NCBI RefSeq assembly: GCF_001672895.1 | Contig: NZ_LZKP01000157.1 | Span: 1-64,000 of the forward strand | DNA length: 64,000 bases | From: Mycobacterium sp. E740 | Lineage (GTDB): Bacteria > Actinomycetota > Actinomycetes > Mycobacteriales > Mycobacteriaceae | Direction of reading: 5' to 3' | Part shown: positions 38,766 through 48,117 of the stretch, piece by piece | How positions within the stretch are numbered: position 1 is the stretch's first letter | How the letters are laid out: each line of letters opens with the position of its first letter | Position numbers and translations under genes: made by a program | Notes under the pieces: generated by a model | What the model saw: the letters and a program-made list of their open reading frames with translations, nothing else | The model's database searches: none | Told to the model about the DNA's origin: nothing

Positions 38766-38785
38766 TCGAGGACCAAAGTCCCTAC
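38766..38785 (-). promoter_or_regulatory. DosR box 3, upstream of fdxA
   Basis: Read on the minus strand the site is GTAGGGACTTTGGTCCTCGA, with the GGGACTTTGGTCC core of the DosR consensus. It is 56 bp before the fdxA start and 20 bp past the stop of the DoxX gene. Confidence 0.78.
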
Positions 38786-38804
38786 GGCTGTGCGGTCGGC
38801 GGCA

Positions 38805-39263
38805 CTACCCGGTGGCGCGGCGGTGCCAGGGCGCGTCGTACACCGCGGCCAGGCGTCCGAGGGTCAAGGCGCCGAGCAGCAGGCCGAAATCACGCAGCGC
38901 GATGTCGTAGAAGCCCGAGTAGGTCACCAGGTTGACGATGATGCCGGCCAGCCACAGTGCGACGACGTACGCGGCGTAGCGGGGTTTGACCGCCACCGCG
39001 ACGCCGGCGACGATCTCGATCACCCCGACGATGAGCATCGTCTGGTGCGCGGTGAACGGGCTGATGTCGACGATCCACGGCGCGAGGTAGCCCTCCCAGT
39101 CGGTCAGCAGGTTGGTGAACTTGTCGAGCCCCATCACGATCGGCAGCACGGTGAAGCCCACCCGAAGCAGTAGGTAGGCCGCATAGGCCGGATCGGAGCG
39201 GGCTCGGTCCAGCGGTCCTGCCGTCGTAGTACCGGTCCCGGGTCGGACGTCGGAAGTGGTCAT
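38805..39263 (-). CDS. DoxX family membrane protein
   Basis: A 152 aa protein with four predicted membrane helices (about 27-47, 73-92, 96-115, 120-138) and a short polar N-terminus. It shows DoxX-like features (LLLRVGFTVLPIVMGLDKFTNLL, TMLIVGVIEIVAGVAVA). DoxX-type proteins have been tied to thiol redox control and quinone/oxidase partners, but function here is unknown. ATG 39263 has AAAGGGG as ribosome site. It is divergent from the Cys-rich regulator gene with a 90-bp shared promoter, and probably controlled by it. Confidence 0.8.
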   Translation of the reverse strand: MTTSDVRPGTGTTTAGPLDRARSDPAYAAYLLLRVGFTVLPIVMGLDKFTNLLTDWEGYLAPWIVDISPFTAHQTMLIVGVIEIVAGVAVAVKPRYAAYVVALWLAGIIVNLVTYSGFYDIALRDFGLLLGALTLGRLAAVYDAPWHRRATG

Positions 39264-39274
39264 GGCAACCCCTT

Positions 39275-39302
39275 TCTAAAACAAACTATGACGTCTTTTA
39301 GA
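39275..39302. promoter_or_regulatory. Candidate operator in the doxX/regulator divergent promoter
   Basis: TCTAAAA (39275-39281) and TTTTAGA (39296-39302) form a perfect 7-bp inverted repeat with a 14-bp spacer, so half-site centres are 21 bp, two helical turns, apart. The spacer includes GACGTC. It is AT-rich in a GC-rich genome and lies just upstream of the DoxX ribosome site, which suits autoregulation by the adjacent HTH protein. Confidence 0.55.
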
Positions 39303-39353
39303 CCACACCTGCTCGGGCCGTTTGTCAATACTTGTTGGTGTTAGAGTTTCGGC

Positions 39354-40016
39354 ATGGCCCGCCGCTTCGACGACCCCATCTCATTGGCGGCGCTGAACAG
39401 CCTCGATGACCCGCTGCGCCGCCGGTTGCACGAGTACGTCGTGGACCATGACGCCCCGGTAACGCGTGACGCGGCGGCCGCCGCCGTGGGAATCGGTCGG
39501 ACACTGGCGGCCTACCACCTCGACAAGCTCGCCGAGGCCGGCCTGCTCGCCGTGAGCTATCAGCGTCCGCCCGGGCGCGGTGGCCCGGGTGCCGGGCGCC
39601 CGGCCAAGCTCTACTCCCGTACAACACAGGAGATCGTCGTCAGCGTGCCGCCCCGCGACTACCTGTTGCTCGCGCGGTTGCTTGTCGCGTCGATCGAGCA
39701 GGACGCCGGGGGATCGGTCCGCTCGGCGTTGAACGACGCCGCCCGCGAAACGGGGCGACGGGCTGCGGTCGACGCCGACGGCGACGTGCTGGCGGCGTTG
39801 CGCGACTGCGGATACCTGCCCCAAGCTGACGCCGACGGATGTGTCACGCTGCGCAACTGCCCGTTCCACTCAGTCGCGAAGGACCACCTCGAGGTCGTGT
39901 GCGGGCTGAACCTTCAGCTGATCGAGGGAGTGATCGAGGGAAGTCCGGAGTCGGAGGCCCATGCGGAACTGAACCCGCAGGAAGGCCGGTGCTGCGTGGT
40001 GGTGCACGGCGGCTGA
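39354..40016 (+). CDS. Cys-rich helix-turn-helix regulator, possible Fe-S sensor
   Basis: A 220 aa transcription factor with a winged HTH at about 20-90 (TRDAAAAAVGIGRTLAAYHLDKLAEAGLL, then a Gly/Arg-rich wing). The C-terminal domain holds Cys152, 163, 169, 183, 213 and 214. The pattern NCPF...C (Cys169-x13-Cys183) with a third Cys 29 residues later resembles the cluster-binding arrangement of SufR-type regulators, so an iron-sulphur or metal sensor is likely but unproven. It is divergent from doxX and ends 2 bp before the convergent narI stop, next to nitrate respiration genes. Confidence 0.85.
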   Translation: MARRFDDPISLAALNSLDDPLRRRLHEYVVDHDAPVTRDAAAAAVGIGRTLAAYHLDKLAEAGLLAVSYQRPPGRGGPGAGRPAKLYSRTTQEIVVSVPPRDYLLLARLLVASIEQDAGGSVRSALNDAARETGRRAAVDADGDVLAALRDCGYLPQADADGCVTLRNCPFHSVAKDHLEVVCGLNLQLIEGVIEGSPESEAHAELNPQEGRCCVVVHGG

Positions 40017-40017
40017 G

Positions 40018-40749
40018 TCACCACCCGCGCCGGTGCGGCCGCGAACCGACCAGCTCGCCCCGGTCGACGACGTCGCGGCTGCGATAGACGATGTAGGGCC
40101 GGAACAGGTAGCCGATCGGCGCGCTGAACACGTGCACCAGCCGCGTGAACGGCCACAGGCAGAACAACGTCAACGCGATCATCACGTGGATGTGGAACCA
40201 CAGCGGCGCCTGCGCCATCAGGTCGCCGCGCGGTTGCAGGATCCAGATCGACCGGAACCACGGCGAGACGGTCTGCCGGTAGTCGTGTTCGGCGCCGACG
40301 GGCGTCGCGCCGATCAGCGTGCACGCCAGCCCGGCGACGATCGCCAGCACCAGCACCAGATACATCACCTTGTCGTTGAGGGTGGTGGCCAGAAAGACCG
40401 GGCCCGTGGTGCGGCGACGGAAGACGAGCAGCGCGATGCCCACCAGCGTGGTGATGCCGGCGATGGCGCCGAGCACCATCGCCTGTACGTGGTAGGCGTG
40501 GTCGCTGAGCCCGACCGCGTCGGTCCACGACTCGGGGATGACCAACCCGATGATGTGCCCGACGATCACCACCAAAATGCCGAAGTGGAACATCGGGCTG
40601 CCGATGCGCAGCAACCGCGATTCGTAGAGCTGCGACGAGCGGGTGGTCCAGCCGAACTTGTCGTAGCGGTACCGCCACCAGATCCCGACCGCGACGATCG
40701 CGAGCGTCACGTACGGCACGACGTCCCAGAAGATCTCCCAACCCGACAT
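40018..40749 (-). CDS. narI: Respiratory nitrate reductase gamma subunit
   Basis: A di-heme b-type cytochrome that oxidises menaquinol at the membrane and passes electrons to NarH. The 243 aa protein has five membrane segments beginning WEIFWDVVPYVTLAIVAVGIWWRY. Heme-ligand histidines are expected in MFHFGILVVIVGHIIG (segment 2) and in LWFHIHVMIAL (segment 5). ATG 40749 follows the narJ stop by one base. It is the last gene of narKGHJI. Confidence 0.96.
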   Translation of the reverse strand: MSGWEIFWDVVPYVTLAIVAVGIWWRYRYDKFGWTTRSSQLYESRLLRIGSPMFHFGILVVIVGHIIGLVIPESWTDAVGLSDHAYHVQAMVLGAIAGITTLVGIALLVFRRRTTGPVFLATTLNDKVMYLVLVLAIVAGLACTLIGATPVGAEHDYRQTVSPWFRSIWILQPRGDLMAQAPLWFHIHVMIALTLFCLWPFTRLVHVFSAPIGYLFRPYIVYRSRDVVDRGELVGSRPHRRGW

Positions 40750-40750
40750 C

Positions 40751-41404
40751 TCAAACTCCCTGGGTCCGTCGCGGCGGCACCGTCAATGTGAATGGTTGCA
40801 GCCCAACCGATTCGGTCGGTGGGCCGGCCGCAGCAAGCTGCAGCGCCCGCTTGGTCTCCGCGTCGGTGGGCGACGGGAGCGTCTCGCAGACGGCGGCCAC
40901 CGCGTTGGCGTACGGCGACCGCGACTGCTCCAGCGCGTCGCGGAGCAAGTCGATCGGCACCCGGTGCCCGGCGAGGAGCCGTCGGCCCGCGCTGGGGTCG
41001 ACGGTGGCGGCGAACTCGAGCACCACCGGCAGATAGTCGGGCGCTTCGCGCTGCGGCGGCTCGACACCGGCCCCGCGGTAGGCGCGCGCGAACGCGAGCA
41101 TGTGGTTGCCGCGGTTGCGGGTGTCGCCGGCGGTCCAGTAGGTCAGGTACATCGTGCAGCGGCGTTTGAGGTCGAAGGTGTCGACGTAGTCGATCTGCGC
41201 GCGCATCGGGTCGGCGGTCCGCAACGCGGCGACGGTGGCGTCGAGCAGCTCGGCCGGCCGGCCCGCGAGGTGGCCGCGCAGTTGCTCGACCGTCGCCAGC
41301 CGGTCGGCCAACTGGTCATCCGGATAGGCCAGCAGCAACGCGGCCGCCTGCCACACGAGCCGATGCTCGAGCGAACAATCTCGTTGAGAGCGGCGTAGTT
41401 TCAC
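40751..41404 (-). CDS. narJ: Nitrate reductase molybdenum cofactor assembly chaperone
   Basis: A cytoplasmic chaperone that holds NarGH until molybdenum cofactor is inserted. The 217 aa helical protein has the NarJ/TorD pattern (VWQAAALLLAYPDDQLADRL, YVDTFDLKRRCTMYLTYWTAGDTRNRG). GTG 41404 shares one base with the narH stop (TAGTG), so translation is coupled. The start of the long frame further upstream is an antisense/alternate-frame shadow of narH. Confidence 0.95.
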   Translation of the reverse strand: MKLRRSQRDCSLEHRLVWQAAALLLAYPDDQLADRLATVEQLRGHLAGRPAELLDATVAALRTADPMRAQIDYVDTFDLKRRCTMYLTYWTAGDTRNRGNHMLAFARAYRGAGVEPPQREAPDYLPVVLEFAATVDPSAGRRLLAGHRVPIDLLRDALEQSRSPYANAVAAVCETLPSPTDAETKRALQLAAAGPPTESVGLQPFTLTVPPRRTQGV

Positions 41405-43068
41405 TATTCCGGACTCCGGGCGGGGAAGATTCCGCTGGGCTCGCCGCGGCCGTCCCAGTTGAGCAGGTTGACCCGCGACGGGCGCGACTCGGTGACGGCG
41501 ATGCCCTCGCTGGTCTGCCGGTGCTGCAGCGCGTGGAAGCTCTCCACCGCCACCGGGACCGGCTCGCCGCTCGCCTCGCCGAACGGGCCCGACTCGTACA
41601 TGCCCGGGCCGCCCTCGAACGACAGCGAGCAGCCCGGCTCCTCGAGCGCCTGCGCCTCGAGTGCGTGCGCATCGGCGACGTACGCGGTCGGAATGACGTA
41701 CCGCTCTTCGTATTTCGCAAGCGCGAGCAGCCGGTACATCTCGTAGATCTGCTCTTCGGTCATCCCGACGGCCTGCGGGATGTGCGGCTGGGTCTCCCGG
41801 CCGAGGCTGATGTCGCGCATGTAGGAGCGCATCGCGGCCAGTCGGCGCAGCACGCCCTCGACCACCGCGGTGTCGCCGGCGGTGAACAGCCCGGCGAGGT
41901 ACTCGATCGGAATGCGCAGCGCGTCGAGCGCGCCGAACAGGTTGCCCAACTCCTCGCCGTCGTGGCCGTCGCGGGCGACCGCGTCGACCACCGGCGACAG
42001 CGGCGGGATGTACCAGACCATCGGCATGGTGCGGTACTCCGGATGCAGCGGCAGCGCAACCTGATAGCGGTGGATCAGCGCGTACACCGGGGAGTGCTGC
42101 GCGGCCTCGATCCACTCCTCCGAGATGCCTTCGGACCGGGCGCCGGCGACCACCGCCGGGTCGTGCGGGTCGAGGATGATCGACTTCTGCGCCTCGTACA
42201 GGTCCGCGTCGTTCTCGACCGACGCCGCCTCCAGCACCCGGTCGACGTCGTAGAGCACCAGGCCCAGGTACCGCAACCGGCCCACGCAGGTTTCCGAACA
42301 CACCGTCGGCAACCCGACCTCGATGCGCGGATAGCAGAACGTGCACTTCTCGGCCTTGCCGGTCTTGTGGTTGAAATACACTTTCTTGTAAGGACATCCG
42401 GATACGCACATCCGCCAGCCGCGGCAGCGGTCCTGGTCGACCAGCACGATCCCGTCCTCGGAGCGCTTGTACATCGCGCCCGACGGGCACGACGCCACGC
42501 AGGACGGGTTCAGGCAGTGTTCGCAGATGCGCGGCAGGTAGAACATGAACGTCTGCTCGAGTTCGAGACGGACCTGTTCACTGACCTTCTGCAGCACCGG
42601 ATCGCCCGGCACGATCTCCGGTGAGCCGCCGAGGCTGTCGTCCCAGTTGGCCGACCATTCGACCTTCATCGGCTCACCGCTGATCAGGCTGCGCGGCGGC
42701 GCAACCGGCATCTGGTCGCTCAACGGCGCGTTCGTCAGGTTCTCGTAGTCATACGTCCATGGTTCGTAGTAGTCGCTGATGCTCGGCATCTTCGGGTTGG
42801 CGAAGATCCGCAGCAGCTTGCTCAGCCGGCCGCCGTCGCGAAGCCGTAGCCGGCCGCGCTTGTCGCGGACCCAGCCGCCGCGCCACCGCTCCTGGTCTTC
42901 ATAGGTGCGCGGATAGCCTTTTCCCGGACGGGTTTCGACGTTGTTGAACCAGACGTACTCGGTGCCCGGCCGGTTGGTCCAGGCTTGTTTGCACGTCACC
43001 GAACACGTGTGGCAGCCGATGCATTTGTCGAGGTTCATCACCATCGCCATCTGCGCCATGACTTTCAC
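41404..43068 (-). CDS. narH: Respiratory nitrate reductase beta subunit
   Basis: An iron-sulphur electron transfer subunit linking NarI to NarG. The 554 aa protein has four ferredoxin-type Cys groups: CIGCHTCSVTCKQAW, CEHCLNPSCVASCPSGAM, CRGWRMCVSGCPYKK (with Trp replacing a Cys, the [3Fe-4S] site) and CTFCYPRIEVGLPTVCSETC. GTG 43068 (VKVMAQMAMVMNLDK) overlaps the narG stop by 4 bp and aligns with the M. tuberculosis NarH N-terminus. Confidence 0.97.
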   Translation of the reverse strand: MKVMAQMAMVMNLDKCIGCHTCSVTCKQAWTNRPGTEYVWFNNVETRPGKGYPRTYEDQERWRGGWVRDKRGRLRLRDGGRLSKLLRIFANPKMPSISDYYEPWTYDYENLTNAPLSDQMPVAPPRSLISGEPMKVEWSANWDDSLGGSPEIVPGDPVLQKVSEQVRLELEQTFMFYLPRICEHCLNPSCVASCPSGAMYKRSEDGIVLVDQDRCRGWRMCVSGCPYKKVYFNHKTGKAEKCTFCYPRIEVGLPTVCSETCVGRLRYLGLVLYDVDRVLEAASVENDADLYEAQKSIILDPHDPAVVAGARSEGISEEWIEAAQHSPVYALIHRYQVALPLHPEYRTMPMVWYIPPLSPVVDAVARDGHDGEELGNLFGALDALRIPIEYLAGLFTAGDTAVVEGVLRRLAAMRSYMRDISLGRETQPHIPQAVGMTEEQIYEMYRLLALAKYEERYVIPTAYVADAHALEAQALEEPGCSLSFEGGPGMYESGPFGEASGEPVPVAVESFHALQHRQTSEGIAVTESRPSRVNLLNWDGRGEPSGIFPARSPE

Positions 43069-46000
43069 TGGTAGCTCACCTCCTGGCTGCGCCGGCGCAC
43101 CACGGTCACCTCGTCGCGCTGGTTGCCGGTCGGGCCGAGATAGTTGAACGCGAACGACATCTGGGCGTAGCCGCCGGCGAGGTGACTGGGCTTGATGAGC
43201 AGGCGGGTCAGCGAGTTGTGGATGCCCCCGCGCTTGCCGGTGGTTTCGGTCAGCGGCACGTCGATGGTGCGCTCCTGTGCGTGGTAGACGAACACCACGC
43301 CCTCGGGCATCCGGTGCGACACGATCGCCCGGCACACCAGCACGCCGTTGCGGTTCACCGCCTCGACCCAGTCGTTGTCGCGCACCGAGATCTTCGCGGC
43401 GTCCACCGGGCTCATCCACATGGTCGGGCCGCCGCGCGACAACGACAACATGAACAGGTTGTCCTGGTACTCGGAGTGGATCGACCACTTCGAGTGCGGG
43501 GTCAGGTAGCGCACGGTCAGCGCCACCCCGTCGTGCGCACCGACCGCGGCCGCGCCGAACAACCGCGACATGTCCAGCGGCGGACGGTAGATCGGCAGCT
43601 GCTCGCCGAGTTCCTCGAGCCAGTCGTGGTCGAGGTAGAAGTGCATGCGGCCGGTCAGCGTGTGGAACGGTTTGAGTTCCTCGATGTTGACGGTGAACGG
43701 GGCATACCGGCGGCCGCCGGTCTCGCTGCCGGACCACTCGGGGCTGGTGATCACGGGAACGGGCCGGGCCTGGGTGTCGGCGAACGTGATCCGGCGTTCC
43801 TCGCTGCCCTCGGCCAGATGCACCAGTCGCCGGCCGGTGCGTCGCTCCAGCTCGCGGAACCCCTGCACGGCCAGCCGGCCATTGGTCGTGCCGGACAGCG
43901 CCAGGATCGCCTCGGCCATCCGCTCGGCGGTGTTGATCGCCGGGCGGCCCTGTGCGCGACCGGAGTTCATCACGCCGAACTTGGCAGCCAGCTCCTCGAC
44001 TTCCTTGTCGGGGTGGAAGGTGATGCCCTTGGTCGTCAGGCCGAGGCGCTCCACGAGCGGTCCCAAGGTCGCCCACTTCTCGGCGACCGCCGGATAGTCG
44101 CGTTCCACCACAGCCAGTGGGCCCATCGTCTTTCCCGGCGCCGGTGTCTGCCCGGTGGCACGCCAATCGTTCTCGACTCCACCGCGATACGCCATCGCGC
44201 CGGCCGTGTCGTGTTGCAGCGCCCCGAGCACCACGTCATTGCGCACCCCGAGATGCTTGGCCGCCAGCGAGCTGAACGCCCGGGCGATGGCACCGAACGC
44301 CTCGAAATCGGAATGGGTCTCCCACGGCGGGTCGACGGCCGGGTTGAACGCGTGCACGTACGGGTGCATGTCGGTGCTCGACAGGTCGTGCTTCTCGTAC
44401 CAGGTGGCCGCGGGCAGCACCACGTCGGAGAGCAGCGTGGTGGAGGTCATCCGGAAGTCGATCGACATGAGCAGGTCGAGCTTGCCCTCCGGGATATCCG
44501 TCGTCCACGCGATGTCGTTGGGCCGCAACGACTCCGGAGTCGGCGCGGCCTGCAGATTGGAGTCGGTACCCAGCAGGTGTCGCAGGAAGTACTCGTTGCC
44601 TTTGCTCGACGAACCGAGGAGGTTGGCCCGCCACACCGACAGCACCCGCGGCCAGTTCGCCGGGTTGTCGGGATCGGTGACGGCCAGCTTGAGTTCCCCC
44701 GCGGCGAGTTGTTCGGTGACGTAGGTGGCGACGTCCTGCCCGGCTTCGCGGGCGTCGTCGGCGACGTCCAGGCTCGAGCGGTCGAACTGCGGATAGAACG
44801 GGCTCCAGCCCATCGCTGTCGACGAGGCGAGGACATCCATGGTGTGGCGGTCCCGGAACCGGCCGCGGCCGTGCGGACTCGACAGCGCGTCGGCCCGGTA
44901 GCCGTCGTAGCGCCACTGGTCGGTGTGGACGTACCAGTAGGAGGTGCCGGGCATCTGGCGCGGCGGACGCGACCAGTCGGTACCCATCGCCAACGCCGAC
45001 CAGCCCGTCACCGGACGGCACTTCTCCTGCCCTACGTAGTGCGCCCAACCGCCGCCGTTGCGGCCCATGGCACCGGTGAGCAACACCAGCGCGAGCACCG
45101 CGCGGTAGGTGGCGTCGCCGTGGAACCACTGGCAGATCCCGGCGCCCATGATGATCATCGACCGGCCGTTGGACTCCTCGGCGTTGCGCGCGAACTCCTT
45201 GGCGATCCGGATCGCCTGTGCCGCAGCCACTCCGGTAATCTGCTCCTGCCACGCCGGGGTGTACGGCCGGGATGGATCGTCATAGCCCGTGGGCCAGTCG
45301 CCCGGCAGCCCGGGGCGCGCCACACCGTACTGCGCGAGCATGAGGTCGAACACGGTGCACACCAGATGCTCACCGATGCGTCGCACCGGAACCCCACGGA
45401 CCAACGTCTCGCCGTGGCCGTCGACGGTGTCGAAGCGCGGGAACGTGACCTCCGCCGTCTCACCGCCGGAGGGGTGCAGCACCGTCAACGCCGGCACCAG
45501 GTCACCGAGCTCGAGGTTCCACTTGGTGACACCGTCGTCGCCGAAGCGGAAACCCAGGGAGCCGTGCGGCACCGCGACCGTGTCGGTGGCGCCGTCGAGC
45601 AGCACCGGTTTGAACGCCGCGTTCTCCGTGTCGTGCCCCAGGTCGGCCGCGGTGAGGTTCTTGCCCGCGACGAGCATGCCGTCACGCTCCTCGAGCTTGA
45701 CCAGGAACGGCAGGTCGGTGAACTTTCGCACATAGTCGACGAAGAACGGAACCCGTTGCTTGACAAAGAATTCCGAGAGCACCACGTGGCCCATCGCCAT
45801 GGCCAGCGCACCGTCGGTGCCGGCCGCGCACGGCATCCACTCGTCGGCGAACTTGGTGTTGTCGGCGTAGTCGGGGCTGACGCTGACGACCTTGGTCCCG
45901 CGGTAGCGCACCTCGGTCATCCAGTGCGCGTCCGGCGTGCGTGTCACCGGCACGTTGGAGCCCCACATCATCAGGTACGACGCGTCCCACCAGTCACCGG

Positions 46001-46754
46001 ACTCCGGCACGTCGGTCTGGTCGCCGAACACTTGGGGCGAGGCGACCGGAAGGTCGGCGTACCAGTCGTAGAACGACGTCATCACGCCGCCCAGCAGCTC
46101 GATGAACCGGGAGCCTGCGGCGAACGACACCATCGACATCGCCGGGATCGGCGAGAAGCCCGCCACGCGGTCCGGCCCGTACTGCTTGATCGTGTGCACG
46201 TGGGCCGCCGCGATCATCTCGGTGGCCTCGGCCCAGCTCACCCGGACCAGGCCGCCCTTGCCCCTGGCCTGTTGATAGCGCCTGCGGCGCTCGGGATCGG
46301 CCTGGATGTCGGCCCACGCGAACACCGGATCCTTCAGCCGCGCCTTGGCCTCGCGGTACATCCGCACGAGCTCACCGCGCGCGTACGGGTAACGCACCCG
46401 CGTCGGCGAGTAGGTGTACCAGGAGAAGGCGGCGCCGCGCGGACAACCGCGCGGTTCGTATTCCGGGCGGTCCGGGCCGACCGACGGATAGTCGGTCTCC
46501 TGTGTCTCCCAGGTGATGATGCCGTCCTTGACGTAGATCTTCCACGAGCACGACCCGGTGCAGTTCACGCCATGGGTGGAGCGGACCACCTTGTCGTGGC
46601 TCCACCGGTCGCGGTAGAAGATGTCGCCTTCGCGCCCGCCGCGGCGGTGCACGGTGCGCCCGTCGTCGGACGCCTCACCGGGCGTGAAGAAGCGGCCGCT
46701 GCGTTCGAGCAGTTCCTCGATGCGTCCGCCGATGTGGGGCGGCGTGCTGGTCAC
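43065..46754 (-). CDS. narG: Respiratory nitrate reductase alpha subunit
   Basis: The catalytic subunit, reducing nitrate to nitrite at a bis-MGD molybdenum centre facing the cytoplasm. The 1229 aa protein shows the FS0 cluster motif His61-x3-Cys65-x3-Cys69-x34-Cys104 (HGVNCTGSCSW ... RGCPRG). Asp234 in FYDWYADLPVASPQ is the counterpart of the Mo ligand Asp222 of E. coli. No Tat signal is present, as usual for NarG. GTG 46754 overlaps the narK stop (GTGA). Confidence 0.98.
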   Translation of the reverse strand: MTSTPPHIGGRIEELLERSGRFFTPGEASDDGRTVHRRGGREGDIFYRDRWSHDKVVRSTHGVNCTGSCSWKIYVKDGIITWETQETDYPSVGPDRPEYEPRGCPRGAAFSWYTYSPTRVRYPYARGELVRMYREAKARLKDPVFAWADIQADPERRRRYQQARGKGGLVRVSWAEATEMIAAAHVHTIKQYGPDRVAGFSPIPAMSMVSFAAGSRFIELLGGVMTSFYDWYADLPVASPQVFGDQTDVPESGDWWDASYLMMWGSNVPVTRTPDAHWMTEVRYRGTKVVSVSPDYADNTKFADEWMPCAAGTDGALAMAMGHVVLSEFFVKQRVPFFVDYVRKFTDLPFLVKLEERDGMLVAGKNLTAADLGHDTENAAFKPVLLDGATDTVAVPHGSLGFRFGDDGVTKWNLELGDLVPALTVLHPSGGETAEVTFPRFDTVDGHGETLVRGVPVRRIGEHLVCTVFDLMLAQYGVARPGLPGDWPTGYDDPSRPYTPAWQEQITGVAAAQAIRIAKEFARNAEESNGRSMIIMGAGICQWFHGDATYRAVLALVLLTGAMGRNGGGWAHYVGQEKCRPVTGWSALAMGTDWSRPPRQMPGTSYWYVHTDQWRYDGYRADALSSPHGRGRFRDRHTMDVLASSTAMGWSPFYPQFDRSSLDVADDAREAGQDVATYVTEQLAAGELKLAVTDPDNPANWPRVLSVWRANLLGSSSKGNEYFLRHLLGTDSNLQAAPTPESLRPNDIAWTTDIPEGKLDLLMSIDFRMTSTTLLSDVVLPAATWYEKHDLSSTDMHPYVHAFNPAVDPPWETHSDFEAFGAIARAFSSLAAKHLGVRNDVVLGALQHDTAGAMAYRGGVENDWRATGQTPAPGKTMGPLAVVERDYPAVAEKWATLGPLVERLGLTTKGITFHPDKEVEELAAKFGVMNSGRAQGRPAINTAERMAEAILALSGTTNGRLAVQGFRELERRTGRRLVHLAEGSEERRITFADTQARPVPVITSPEWSGSETGGRRYAPFTVNIEELKPFHTLTGRMHFYLDHDWLEELGEQLPIYRPPLDMSRLFGAAAVGAHDGVALTVRYLTPHSKWSIHSEYQDNLFMLSLSRGGPTMWMSPVDAAKISVRDNDWVEAVNRNGVLVCRAIVSHRMPEGVVFVYHAQERTIDVPLTETTGKRGGIHNSLTRLLIKPSHLAGGYAQMSFAFNYLGPTGNQRDEVTVVRRRSQEVSYQ

Positions 46755-47959
46755 TTCGGTGCCTCCTGGGGTTGCGGCTCGTGGGCGTGCAGCCGCAAGG
46801 CGGTGTAGGCCAACGCGACCAGCGCGGTCGCCACCAACAGGATCAGCCCGACGGAGTAGTCGTTCTCGACCGGGTCATATGTCGAACCCATCACGAGCGG
46901 CGGGAAGTAGCCGCCCAAACCTCCTGCTGCCGAGACGATTCCGGTGACCGATCCGACTGACTTCGGCGGTGACCGACGCGCCACCCAGGCGAACACGCCA
47001 CCGGTGCCGATCCCGAGGAACACGGCGAGCGTGATGAACGTGGCCGCCGACAACACGTCCGGCGGCGGCTGCAGCATGGCCACGAGCGCCATCAGCGCGG
47101 TGCCCCCGAACGACGCCAGCACCACGTACTTCGGTGCGAAGCGGTCCGCGAGCGCGCCGCCCACCGGTCGGGCGAGCACCGCGGCCAGCGCGAAACCGGC
47201 CGTCCGCGCCCCCGCATCGACGGCCGAGAAACCGTAGATCGTCTTGATGTAGGTCGGCAGGTAGTTGCTGAACGCCACGAAGCCGCCGAACACGATCGCG
47301 TAGAGGAACGACATCTCCCACGTGACGCGCAGTTTCGCGGCGGACTTCAGCTTGGGCAGCACCCGGTCGGTGTTCGGGGTGAACACCGGCGAGTTGCGCA
47401 TGAACAACATGCAGGAAACGGCGGTGAGCGCCAACGCGACAGCGATGATCACGTGTGTCGGGAACAACCCGAACCAACGAACGAACCTGGGCGTGAAGAA
47501 CGCCGACAGCGCCGTGCCCACCATGCCCATCCCGAACACGCCGGTGGCGAAGCCGCGACGCGACGCGTCGAACCAGTTGTTCGCGAACGGGATGCCGACG
47601 GCGAAGATGGTGCCGGCGATGCCCAGGAAGAACCCGCACACCAGCAGCATCGGATAGGACCCGGCCGAGCCGGCGGCGCCGACCGCGAGCACGGGCACGA
47701 TCGAGATCACCGAGATTGCGATGAACATGGCCCGACCACCGAAGCGGTCGGTCAGCGAACCGACCACGATTCGGCCGAGCGCGCCGACCAGGATCGGCGT
47801 CGCCACCAACATCGAGGCGTCGGCACTGCTCAGCGACAAGTCGCCCGCGTATGTGGTCGACAGCGGGCCGATCATGTTCCAGGCCCAGAAGTTGATCGCG
47901 GAAACCCAGGTGGCCAGAGCCAGGTTCACATTGCGTCGAGCGCCGGTTTCCTCCACCAT
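46751..47959 (-). CDS. narK: Nitrate/nitrite transporter of the NarK family
   Basis: A 402 aa major facilitator with 12 predicted helices that imports nitrate and/or exports nitrite. NarK features include NFWAWNMIGPLSTTYAGDLSLS in helix 1, GSLTDRFGGR in loop 2-3 and a Gly-rich segment GIGTGGVFAWVARRSP. It is closest in style to NarK2 (Rv1737c, 395 aa), single-domain rather than the fused NarK1-NarK2. ATG 47959 is preferred with AGGTGG upstream; GTG 47971 is possible. It leads narKGHJI, all overlapping or spaced by one base. Confidence 0.93.
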   Translation of the reverse strand: MVEETGARRNVNLALATWVSAINFWAWNMIGPLSTTYAGDLSLSSADASMLVATPILVGALGRIVVGSLTDRFGGRAMFIAISVISIVPVLAVGAAGSAGSYPMLLVCGFFLGIAGTIFAVGIPFANNWFDASRRGFATGVFGMGMVGTALSAFFTPRFVRWFGLFPTHVIIAVALALTAVSCMLFMRNSPVFTPNTDRVLPKLKSAAKLRVTWEMSFLYAIVFGGFVAFSNYLPTYIKTIYGFSAVDAGARTAGFALAAVLARPVGGALADRFAPKYVVLASFGGTALMALVAMLQPPPDVLSAATFITLAVFLGIGTGGVFAWVARRSPPKSVGSVTGIVSAAGGLGGYFPPLVMGSTYDPVENDYSVGLILLVATALVALAYTALRLHAHEPQPQEAPK

Positions 47960-48117
47960 CGTCGAGTCCACCTATCCAGACAACCACGTGTTTCAAACGC
48001 TCGCGCTGCTTTGGGGTAAAGCGCTGGGACACAGCGGACATCGCGAAGAGCGCGGGCATGGTGCCGGCTCGCGCCCGTCAATCCCGGCCGTTCACTTGAG
48101 GTTTCGCGCAGCTGCGT

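Noticed and set aside
42490..44166. Long in-frame N-terminal extensions of narJ and narH
   Set aside because: They run over narH and narG in other frames with unnatural composition. Overlapping GTG starts at 41404 and 43068 match the known protein starts.
43182..46808. A 1208-codon open frame on the plus strand
   Set aside because: It is exactly antisense to narG. It arises from high GC third-position bias and its translation is low-complexity Arg/His/Gly/Val.
48046..48066. Possible DosR box upstream of narK (GGGACACAGCGGAC region)
   Set aside because: The second half is GGAC instead of GTCC, so it lacks the inverted symmetry of the DosR consensus. narK and nar genes have no visible box here.
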